From Patescibacteria group bacterium (GTDB taxonomy: Bacteria; Patescibacteriota; Dojkabacteria; SC72), in NCBI GenBank assembly GCA_003518125.1, contig DOZG01000030.1, forward strand, positions 1 to 5,600: a stretch of DNA of 5,600 bases, in the 5' to 3' direction. The notes beneath the pieces are model-generated. The model had not been told where the DNA came from. It did no database searches and saw nothing but the letters and a program-made list of their open reading frames with translations. The stretch's first letter is position 1, and each line of letters starts with the position of its first letter. Positions 1 to 4,722 of this stretch are shown one piece after another. Position numbers and translations under genes: made by a program.

Positions 1-200
1 TCTCTATCTAGTGTATCTCCTAAATGTTCTAATACAATATCATTGTCTCCATGTTTAGAATGTACACTTAACCAATATACTTCCTCTGCGGCAACATCAA
101 ATACTGCTTTTAGAAATTTCTTAAGATGAGGCATCTGTTTATAGTTTTCATCTAAGAAGACACCATCTATATCTAAATATATTCTATCTATATTTAACAT
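1..200 (-). CDS. HAD-fold hydrolase, N-terminal part (runs off window)
   Basis: Reading the minus strand from the ATG at 200-198 gives 66 codons open to the window edge, so the C-terminus is missing. Residues 7-14 read IYLDIDGV, the classic HAD motif I (hydrophobic strand, then DxDG). D10 would be the nucleophile and D12 the general acid/base. After a helix comes a second strand, VYWLSVHS (about 44-51), where HAD motif II would place a Ser/Thr, followed by a segment ending near LEHLGDTL. The spacing and the strand-tryptophan-Ser/Thr pattern recall small HAD phosphatases of the HAD_SAK type found in RNA-repair proteins; that subfamily link is tentative. Substrate unknown; expected to be cytoplasmic, as no signal or membrane segment is visible. 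The start is supported by an extended -10 promoter five bases upstream, implying a leaderless mRNA. Confident of the HAD fold, not of the function. Confidence 0.7.
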   Translation of the reverse strand, partial: MLNIDRIYLDIDGVFLDENYKQMPHLKKFLKAVFDVAAEEVYWLSVHSKHGDNDIVLEHLGDTLDR

Positions 201-205
201 GGGAT

Positions 206-214
206 ATTTTATCA
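206..214 (-). promoter_or_regulatory. Extended -10 promoter of the HAD gene (leaderless)
   Basis: On the minus strand TGATAAAAT (214-206) is an extended -10 element (TG-N-TAAAAT). Only five bases (atccc) separate it from the ATG at 200, so transcription would start on or next to the start codon. No good -35 box is seen, as is usual for extended -10 promoters. The geometry is identical to the promoter in front of the Nudix gene at 4188. Confidence 0.5.
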
Positions 215-263
215 CACTCTATAGTTAAACTATTTCGTTAATTAGTAAGGGAAAAAATATTGT

Positions 264-550
264 CTACTCCCCCAACACCTCTAACATATCTCTAGGTATA
301 TACTCCTTAATATATTCTTTACTCTTTGATGAAAAAAGTAAAGCAGGTATACTAACTAATTGTATACCTAATGATAATCCTACAAATGGCCTATACGAAA
401 AGAACAGATGGAAAGAAATACCTAACCATGATAAATGATATTTATATAATCTAGTATTATCTTTAAAATTAAGAATAGATGCTTTTTGTTTACAAGTTTC
501 ACTTCTGATGATAAATTATTATTAATATAATCTGTAAATATCTTTCTATG
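264..550 (-). pseudogene. Frameshifted remnant of a small, partly hydrophobic protein gene
   Basis: No intact reading frame covers this stretch, but two overlapping minus-strand frames look coding. The upstream frame (open from 550 or earlier to a TAG at 424-422) reads RKIFTDYINNNLSSEVKLVNKK-like sequence in two parts: RKIFTDYINNNL, then SSEVKLVNKK. The downstream frame (515 to the TAG at 266-264) continues with ASILNFKDNTRLYKYHLSW, a hydrophobic stretch (GISFHLFFSY, then VGLSLGIQLVSIPALLF), and a charged tail ending EVLGE. A one-base shift to the -1 frame at an A5 run (483-487) joins them into about 95 residues. No ATG start is visible, and the 5' end runs into the start of the divergent gene at 548. 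It may be a decayed gene, a sequencing indel, or conceivably a programmed shift. Product not recognised; the hydrophobic middle suggests one or two membrane-associated segments. Confidence 0.4.
503..531 (+). promoter_or_regulatory. Probable promoter of the anchored-protein gene at 548
   Basis: TATAAT at 526-531 is a perfect -10 box. A weak -35 (TTCTGA, 503-508, three of six matches to TTGACA) lies 17 bp upstream. Transcription would begin near 538, giving a leader of roughly ten bases before the ATG at 548 and no Shine-Dalgarno. The DNA here is AT-rich, so a chance TATAAT is possible. Confidence 0.4.
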
Positions 551-1345
551 TCTAAAGAGAAAACCCCAATACAAAAGAATTCAAAAATCTCAGTTAAAAG
601 AATTGCTATTGCTCTTTCCCTAGTTATTTTACTTTTTACTTCTTTAGCTTTCGGGTACCTCTATTTTGATGAAATAGAAAATAATTCGGTTAGTAATATA
701 GGTTCAGAAAAGAAAGAAGAACCTAGTTTAACAGAAGAGAAAGAACTGGAAGTAATCTCGACAACAGAGTGTGAGAAAAAGAATATTGGTGTTTACGATT
801 GGGTCTCATACCTATCTAAGGAAAATGGGATCCTCTATTACAATGAAGTAAACAAAGATGATGATTCTGTGTGTAAGTATAAAATTTATTCTACTCCTGA
901 TAAAAAACTTGTTCAATCTCCTCATTTACACATTAGAGAAAAGAAAGTTACATTCTTCCTCACAGATTATGATTATGAAACTGCTCAATACTACATTGTT
1001 GATCTTATAGATGATTCCGTACTAAAAACTGATATTACAATAGATTATGATGGAGCAAACTATAGAATAAAGTATTCAGGAACTGATTATTATGATAAAT
1101 ATATAGTCTCATATCCTGCTGGATCTGGACAAATAGTTGAGGAATACAAAACCCTCTGGGCTTCAGGAACTATTTATGTACTCAATACAGATGGGGAAAG
1201 TTATGAAATTCCATGTAATACACTTCCTTACGATACCTCTCTAATATTTACTAAATCCTCATCTCCCGATTTACTAGCGATAACATTATCTGGTGATGAA
1301 AGTAATATAGAAGCATATTATAACCTAAGGGAATTGCTAAAATAG
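548..1345 (+). CDS. Single-pass membrane-anchored extracytoplasmic protein, family unknown
   Basis: 265 residues. A basic cytoplasmic N-terminus (MSKEKTPIQKNSKISVKR) is followed by one hydrophobic helix at about residues 19-39 (ending LLFTSLAFGYLYF), then an acidic linker rich in Glu, Ser and Asn (about 41-70). The remaining 195 residues have alternating hydrophobic/aromatic strands (for example NGILYYNEV, KVTFFLTDYDY, QYYIVDLI, DKYIVSYP, GTIYVLNTDG), which suggests an all-beta, possibly propeller-like domain. There are three cysteines (C75, C109, C223), the first two near enough to form a disulfide. The arrangement N-in/C-out is inferred from the positive residues before the helix. No catalytic motif or lipobox is seen. 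The anchor is closely similar to that of the convergent neighbour at 1449-2300, although the exposed domains are not obviously alike. No Shine-Dalgarno precedes the ATG; a TATAAT lies 16 bases upstream. Function unknown. Confidence 0.8.
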   Translation: MSKEKTPIQKNSKISVKRIAIALSLVILLFTSLAFGYLYFDEIENNSVSNIGSEKKEEPSLTEEKELEVISTTECEKKNIGVYDWVSYLSKENGILYYNEVNKDDDSVCKYKIYSTPDKKLVQSPHLHIREKKVTFFLTDYDYETAQYYIVDLIDDSVLKTDITIDYDGANYRIKYSGTDYYDKYIVSYPAGSGQIVEEYKTLWASGTIYVLNTDGESYEIPCNTLPYDTSLIFTKSSSPDLLAITLSGDESNIEAYYNLRELLK

Positions 1346-1448
1346 CAAATACTCGCTGGGTATACAAAAGAATAAGCACATAATACATCTAAGGTACTAT
1401 AATCGGGACCTTAATTACCTTCTTGCTGTTTTGCTAGTCATGTACTAA

Positions 1449-2300
1449 CTACTCTATCTCAAAAGATTCTAAGATAGAATCTACTATTAATAGATCTTCT
1501 TCCGAAGGCATTTCCTCTGTGGTTGATACTCTTAGCATGTATTTAACTTCAGAATCATTCTTCTCTCCGTTATAATACACCTCATATTGTGGACCTTCCT
1601 GCCCGAAGTAGAACATTATTGGATCCAAAGGGTTAGTGAAATAGTATGTATCTTTTTCATTGACATTTGGCATGTAAACATTCCCTACTCTTCTAACCTC
1701 TAAGCCGAAGAGATTGAACAAGGAATACTCACCTTCATCCACTTCAACAACCGAAATAGAACTATCTTCCTCTTCACTCTTCTCTAACATTGATTCATAG
1801 ATCTCTGGATCTGAATCAGGAAAATTATAGAAAATCCCTCCTGCACCACCTGTGTCAGTAACATATGACAAAAATGCTACAAGTTCATTTCCCTTAAATA
1901 TCTGAAATGAAACATCCCCAATAATCATCTCACTCTCTGGAATTTCAGTAGCAAAATTGCTAATCTTTTCATAAATTTTGGTTTTAAGTTCCCACCCCTC
2001 CGACGCAGTTGCTTTTACTGTGGGTGTAGGAGAATACTCCCAAGCTGTTTTAGTGGCAATTGTTCCATCATCAAATCTTGTCACTTCGATGTTCTCTGAT
2101 GTTTCAGCATCTTCAACCGGTACGTTTATGTTTACATCTGAGAGATTATCCTCTTCATTCAATTCCATTAAATACAGATAACCCAATACTAAGGATGTAA
2201 GAAGGAATATAACGATAAGTGAAATTAATATTATTTCCTTCTTTGAGACCCTTTTAACAGGCTCTTCATTCTGAATTACAGTGCCGGTATTTTGCTCCAT
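1449..2300 (-). CDS. Single-pass membrane-anchored protein with an exposed acidic domain, family unknown
   Basis: I place the start at the ATG at 2300-2298 (283 residues). The frame stays open upstream to a TTG at 2357, but that adds 19 residues with no counterpart in the paralogous neighbour. From the ATG the protein has a short polar N-terminus with KRVSKK, a membrane helix at about residues 23-43 (ILISLIVIFLLTSLVLGYLY), an acidic linker, a Thr/Pro patch (EYSPTPTVKATAS), and a soluble domain from about residue 98 to the end. That domain contains a Gly-rich turn (TDTGGAGG) and ends with a helix, DLLIVDSILESFEIE, of the kind that closes many small lipoprotein-like alpha/beta domains. No cysteine is seen. 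The gene lies 60 bases behind the S4-domain gene on the same strand, with no clear terminator between, so it could be co-transcribed with it. A possible own promoter is weak. It converges on the gene at 548-1345, which carries the same type of anchor. Function unknown. Confidence 0.75.
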   Translation of the reverse strand: MEQNTGTVIQNEEPVKRVSKKEIILISLIVIFLLTSLVLGYLYLMELNEEDNLSDVNINVPVEDAETSENIEVTRFDDGTIATKTAWEYSPTPTVKATASEGWELKTKIYEKISNFATEIPESEMIIGDVSFQIFKGNELVAFLSYVTDTGGAGGIFYNFPDSDPEIYESMLEKSEEEDSSISVVEVDEGEYSLFNLFGLEVRRVGNVYMPNVNEKDTYYFTNPLDPIMFYFGQEGPQYEVYYNGEKNDSEVKYMLRVSTTEEMPSEEDLLIVDSILESFEIE

Positions 2301-2321
2301 GAAAAAAATATTTAAAATTAA

Positions 2322-2357
2322 TTGTCCTAAGATAGCATTAAAAAGAACTCTATACAA
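2322..2357 (-). promoter_or_regulatory. Weak candidate promoter for the anchored-protein gene at 2300
   Basis: On the minus strand TTGTAT (2357-2352) stands 17 bp before TATCTT, which is preceded by TG-C, giving an extended -10 (TGCTATCTT). Start of transcription would be near 2320, about 20 bases before the ATG. Each element is a partial match in AT-rich DNA, and co-transcription from the upstream S4 gene is an alternative. Confidence 0.25.
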
Positions 2358-2360
2358 ATA

Positions 2361-3647
2361 TTAAACCAATATTGACTCCTTCTTTTTCCCTACAGTGACA
2401 GTATTCCCCCTCTGAGGAACAAAGTTAATATCTTCCACCACCTCTCCATCTATTTTAACCTTTCCCTCTGTGATTAGTATAAAAGCTTGCTTACTACTAA
2501 AACCTCCTAGATTAGCAACTAAATTCTTTAATCTGAGTTCCTCAAACTGAATTTCTTTTACTCTCCTTAATGTAAAATCCGAACTCCCAAAAGTAATCTC
2601 CTCTATCAACCTAACAGCATTTACCCTACTCTCCATGCTATCAATTTGGACCTCTATACCCAAGACACCTAACAACCGAACTAAATCCTCATCATGTACT
2701 GTATTATTCAACCTAACAAGCCACTCTCTTTTACTCTCTATACTAAGATCCCCCATACCCAGTAGCTGTGCCATAAACTGTTGTTTGTTTTTAAATTCAA
2801 TTACAGGTTCTCCTGCTGCATCCCATTTCCCCCCATTTGTAGCTGGAGATATTAGTGGAGTATTAGAGAGATTTCTGTTAATACTATCCCTGAGTTGTTG
2901 GTGATCTTTTGTTGCTAAATCTGACATCATATCTAACCATATGAGCAATCTCTTCTCATCTTCCTCAAGTAAAAAATTAGGCAACAATCTAGGATCTGCA
3001 TCATACAAAGCGGTTGGTAAAGGTTCTGTACTATCTTCATTTGTAGTATGTGTAAGCTTTTCTCCCTTCCAATTAGGAAGCATACTCTTTACTACCCCCT
3101 CTACATCATCAGCCCCAATCATCTTTCCTAAAGCTTTGGAGTGAACAAATGATGATACACTCCCTCCTTTCTCATTAATCATTTTAACTAATAGAGACAT
3201 GTTCTCATCCATCCTTTGAGTATTAATGAACTCCTTGTTCTGAGGATTATCTATTGTCTGAGCCAGCAACTCCATATCAGATAGTGAAAGAAATATGTGA
3301 GATGATATCCCAAATGATTCCATAGCTTGCTGAAATGAAGTAATCCCATCTGCCCATCTAGCAGGTCTTTTGTTTTTTCTACTATCCAATCTAGGTACTA
3401 TACTAACAGTAGTTCCATCCATGCCTGCAACTTCAGACATTGGTTGACATCCCACAGTTATAATTGGAATCTTAGATTTGCTCTCTTTAGCAAAGATTAG
3501 TATATCATGAAGATTCTCTTTGTTTGTAGACTCTTTTGCCATCTTAGGTAGTAAATCATTTTCTACCCATAAACTTAGAAGCCTCTGTTGTACTACTTCA
3601 ATACTATCTTCTTTTTCAGTTGTTTCTAACATTCTTTCTTTTTCCAT
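2361..3647 (-). CDS. S4-domain RNA-binding protein with a TyrRS-like C-terminus, encoded behind tRNA-Tyr
   Basis: 428 residues, presumably cytoplasmic. The C-terminal 60 residues (about 368-428) are a good S4 domain: RLKNLVANLGGFSSKQAF, then ITEGKVKIDGEVVED, then a strand with GNTVTVGKKK. The S4 fold binds structured RNA and occurs in TyrRS, ribosomal protein S4 and pseudouridine synthases. Just before it, WLVRLNNTVHDEDLVRLL and NAVRLIEEITFGS resemble by eye the helical linker of bacterial tyrosyl-tRNA synthetases. However, no HIGH-like or KMSKS motif is found and the N-terminal half (including TVGCQPMSEVAGMDGT and ARWADGITSFQQAM) is unrecognised, so an active synthetase is unlikely. The ATG is 25 bases after the 3' end of tRNA-Tyr, with no Shine-Dalgarno or clear promoter between, so it is probably expressed by read-through of the T-box unit. 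It might be a tRNA-binding paralogue derived from TyrRS, a tRNA-maturation or -protecting factor, or an unrelated protein that recruited an S4 domain. Confidence 0.75.
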   Translation of the reverse strand: MEKERMLETTEKEDSIEVVQQRLLSLWVENDLLPKMAKESTNKENLHDILIFAKESKSKIPIITVGCQPMSEVAGMDGTTVSIVPRLDSRKNKRPARWADGITSFQQAMESFGISSHIFLSLSDMELLAQTIDNPQNKEFINTQRMDENMSLLVKMINEKGGSVSSFVHSKALGKMIGADDVEGVVKSMLPNWKGEKLTHTTNEDSTEPLPTALYDADPRLLPNFLLEEDEKRLLIWLDMMSDLATKDHQQLRDSINRNLSNTPLISPATNGGKWDAAGEPVIEFKNKQQFMAQLLGMGDLSIESKREWLVRLNNTVHDEDLVRLLGVLGIEVQIDSMESRVNAVRLIEEITFGSSDFTLRRVKEIQFEELRLKNLVANLGGFSSKQAFILITEGKVKIDGEVVEDINFVPQRGNTVTVGKKKESILV

Positions 3648-3672
3648 AATTTAAGTAAATTAAGTAATTTAA

Positions 3673-3757
3673 TGGTCCTGGGGACGGGATTCGAACCCGC
3701 TATGTCATATTGACCGCGGTTTTACAGACCGCTGCAGTACCTAACTGCATCCCCAGG
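3673..3757 (-). tRNA. tRNA-Tyr(GUA), class II, CCA encoded
   Basis: The minus strand folds into a full cloverleaf. The acceptor stem is CCTGGGG (3757-3751) with CCCCAGG (3683-3677), discriminator A (3676) and an encoded CCA (3675-3673). The D stem is GCAG/CTGC (3748-3745 with 3737-3734). The anticodon stem is GCGGT/ACCGC with loop CTGTAAA, so the anticodon is GTA at 3725-3723. A 15-base variable region contains the hairpin GTCA-ATA-TGAC, the long arm expected of bacterial tRNA-Tyr. The T arm is GCGGG-TTCGAAT-CCCGT. All stems are intact, including the usual wobble pair in the T stem. The gene starts 11 bases after the U-tract of the T-box terminator and is followed 25 bases later by the S4-domain gene. 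It therefore appears to be under T-box attenuation and would have to be cut out of a longer transcript. Confidence 0.96.
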
Positions 3758-3768
3758 TTATGCTTAAC

Positions 3769-3817
3769 AAAAACGCCCTTGCAAATACCCAAATTAATGG
3801 ATACTCACAAGGGCGTT
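3769..3817 (-). terminator. T-box-controlled intrinsic terminator
   Basis: On the minus strand AACGCCCTTG (3817-3808) pairs with CAAGGGCGTT (3781-3772) as a perfect 10-bp stem. TATCC/GGGTA extends the pairing inside the loop, and a run of five T (3773-3769) follows. The 5' arm is shared with the antiterminator, so the two structures exclude each other. It sits immediately before the tRNA-Tyr gene. Confidence 0.9.
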
Positions 3818-3849
3818 AAAACGCGTTACCACCTTGTTTCAATATATAT

Positions 3850-3875
3850 AAATAAAAAACACCCTTAAAAGGGTG
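3850..3875 (-). terminator. Terminator-like hairpin inside the T-box leader
   Basis: On the minus strand CACCCT (3875-3870) pairs with AGGGTG (3865-3860) around a four-base loop. It is followed by TTTTTTATTT (3859-3850), so by itself it looks like an intrinsic terminator. It lies upstream of the antiterminator, inside an outer AT stem (ATATATATAA near 3897-3888 with TTATATATAT near 3851-3842). Structurally this occupies the place of T-box Stem III, and the U-tract may be incidental; alternatively it is a second attenuation point. Confidence 0.55.
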
Positions 3876-4117
3876 CCATCTCAATAATTATATATATCCT
3901 CATTATGAATGCTCTGTTTGAGACGACACATTCTCTCGCTATTACGGTGCGAACCCGGCAAAGCTTACATTTTCGGCTTACTCCTCAAGAGGGTAATTCA
4001 GTTCAATATTTTACGGAAGTCTTGCTCCTACCGACTTCTCTCAGATGACCTTCTAATATTGACCTACTATTTCTCTGTCAAAGGATTTACTTTTAAATTG
4101 TAAGAAAGAACATCAGA

Positions 4118-4147
4118 ATTATATACTTTTAGAACAATTTCTGTCAA
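4118..4147 (-). promoter_or_regulatory. Consensus promoter of the T-box/tRNA-Tyr unit
   Basis: On the minus strand a perfect -35 TTGACA (4147-4142) and a perfect -10 TATAAT (4123-4118) are 18 bp apart. Transcription would start near 4111, upstream of all the T-box Stem I elements. This is by far the strongest promoter match in the window, fitting a stable-RNA gene downstream. Confidence 0.82.
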
Positions 4148-4187
4148 TACAGACCTTTCGTCACTTAGCCTATCTTTACTCAATAGG

Positions 4188-4196
4188 TGATATAAT
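4188..4196 (+). promoter_or_regulatory. Extended -10 promoter of the Nudix gene (leaderless)
   Basis: TGATATAAT (4188-4196) is a perfect extended -10. Five bases (ctcgt) separate it from the ATG at 4202, so transcription should begin at or next to the A of the start codon. No convincing -35 lies at 16-18 bp. It faces away from the T-box promoter, whose -35 begins about 40 bp to the left. Confidence 0.65.
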
Positions 4197-4201
4197 CTCG
4201 T

Positions 4202-4708
4202 ATGAGATATATTACTACTCAACAGTATTTACAAATAAAAGATATCCCTAGAGGAAGGTTAACTGCTAGGGCATTAATATATACAGGAGGAATATTAGTA
4301 AAGGACAACAAGATACTGATGTGTAGAACGTTTAAAACAAAATACCCCGGATGGCAACTCCCAGGAGGTAAAGTTCTTTGGAGTGAAGAAATAGAGGAAT
4401 GTTTAAAAAGAGAAATAATAGAAGAGACAGGATATGAAGTAATACCAGATGGAATACTAGGAATATATCAAAGAGATACAGGGCCAGAGGACGAAGAATT
4501 TATCCGAGTAATATATCATATTAAATCATTCAAAAGGAAAAGAGGTGTAGAATTAGATCCCCAAATAGAGACCTCTAAATGGTTTGATATAGATGAGGTG
4601 TTAGAGGATGATTTTCAGATACAATCTAAACAGATACAAAGAGAGATAAGAGAATACAAGGAAGGAAAGAAGTATCCGTTAGATGTATTACAGATGTATA
4701 AGTGGTAA
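4202..4708 (+). CDS. Nudix hydrolase
   Basis: 168 residues, the usual size for a single-domain Nudix protein. Nudix enzymes hydrolyse nucleoside diphosphates linked to another group (oxidised dNTPs, sugar nucleotides, dinucleotides) with Mg2+. The Nudix box GX5EX7REUXEEXGU is complete at residues 56-78: G56, E62, R70-E71, E74-E75 and G77, with Y78 in the final hydrophobic position. Around it are the normal strands: ARALIYTGGILVKDNKILM (22-40), PGWQLPGG (49-56), and, after the helix, GILGIYQRD and FIRVIYHIKSF. WFDIDEVLED is the typical segment after the last strand. The C-terminal tail (KYPLDVLQMYKW) is short and basic/aromatic. The substrate cannot be told from sequence. The ATG is fixed by the extended -10 five bases upstream. 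The gene is divergent from the T-box unit and ends 14 bases from the convergent methyltransferase stop. Confidence 0.92.
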   Translation: MRYITTQQYLQIKDIPRGRLTARALIYTGGILVKDNKILMCRTFKTKYPGWQLPGGKVLWSEEIEECLKREIIEETGYEVIPDGILGIYQRDTGPEDEEFIRVIYHIKSFKRKRGVELDPQIETSKWFDIDEVLEDDFQIQSKQIQREIREYKEGKKYPLDVLQMYKW

Positions 4709-4722
4709 AGAATACAATTAAT

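Larger units (their letters stand above)
3769..4111 (-). promoter_or_regulatory. T-box riboswitch leader in front of tRNA-Tyr and the S4-domain gene
   Basis: A T-box reads the anticodon and charging state of a tRNA and prevents termination when the tRNA is uncharged. Seen here in minus-strand order: (1) Stem I with TCAATATT (4062-4055) pairing to AATATTGA (4010-4003), topped by GAAGTC/GACTTC around an 11-base loop GGTAGGAGCAA (4032-4022); an AGAGA motif precedes this apical hairpin. (2) A specifier loop with the loop-E pair AGTA (4068-4065) facing GAA (3999-3997), followed by TTAC (3996-3993), read as specifier UUA or, one base on, UAC. (3) A Stem II region with GTAAGCCG, then CACCGTAATAGCGAGAG, resembling the conserved CCGUUA-type segment. 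(4) An AT-rich stem carrying a GC hairpin (3875-3860). (5) The antiterminator: CAAGG (3836-3832) with CCTTG (3812-3808), a seven-base bulge TGGTAAC, and GCGT with ACGC. (6) The competing terminator. The bulge TGGT can pair with ACCA, matching discriminator A of the adjacent tRNA-Tyr. Confidence 0.87.

Noticed and set aside
1334..1412. Inverted repeats between the convergent genes: TTGCTA-AAA-TAGCAA (1334-1348) and AAGGT/ACCTT (1391-1412)
   Set aside because: The stems are only 5-6 bp, AT-rich, and neither is followed by a T-run on either strand, so a terminator call is not supported.
1978..2181. Plus-strand open frames within minus-strand genes (for example 1978-2181, 2635-2904, 2941-3144, 5054-5299)
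   Set aside because: They are complementary to clear protein-coding frames and show Ser/Leu-rich shadow composition without recognisable domains.
2301..2357. Longer form of the anchored protein starting at TTG 2357
   Set aside because: It needs a rare TTG start and adds 19 hydrophobic residues with no equivalent in the paralogous anchor; the ATG at 2300 gives a tail like that of the neighbour.
2361..3647. Active tyrosyl-tRNA synthetase
   Set aside because: The tail is TyrRS-like, but no HIGH or KMSKS signature or tyrosine-binding motifs can be found in the first 300 residues.
4053..4081. TTGACA, 17 bp, TATTAG on the minus strand, a promoter-like pair
   Set aside because: It lies inside Stem I of the T-box: the TATTAG overlaps one arm of the TCAATATT/AATATTGA helix. 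A transcript from it would lack the 5' side of the specifier loop. A better promoter (TTGACA, 18 bp, TATAAT) lies just upstream at 4147-4118.
3909..4103. Open frame of 64 codons on the plus strand
   Set aside because: It is the antisense of the T-box leader; composition is not protein-like and the structured RNA on the other strand explains the sequence.
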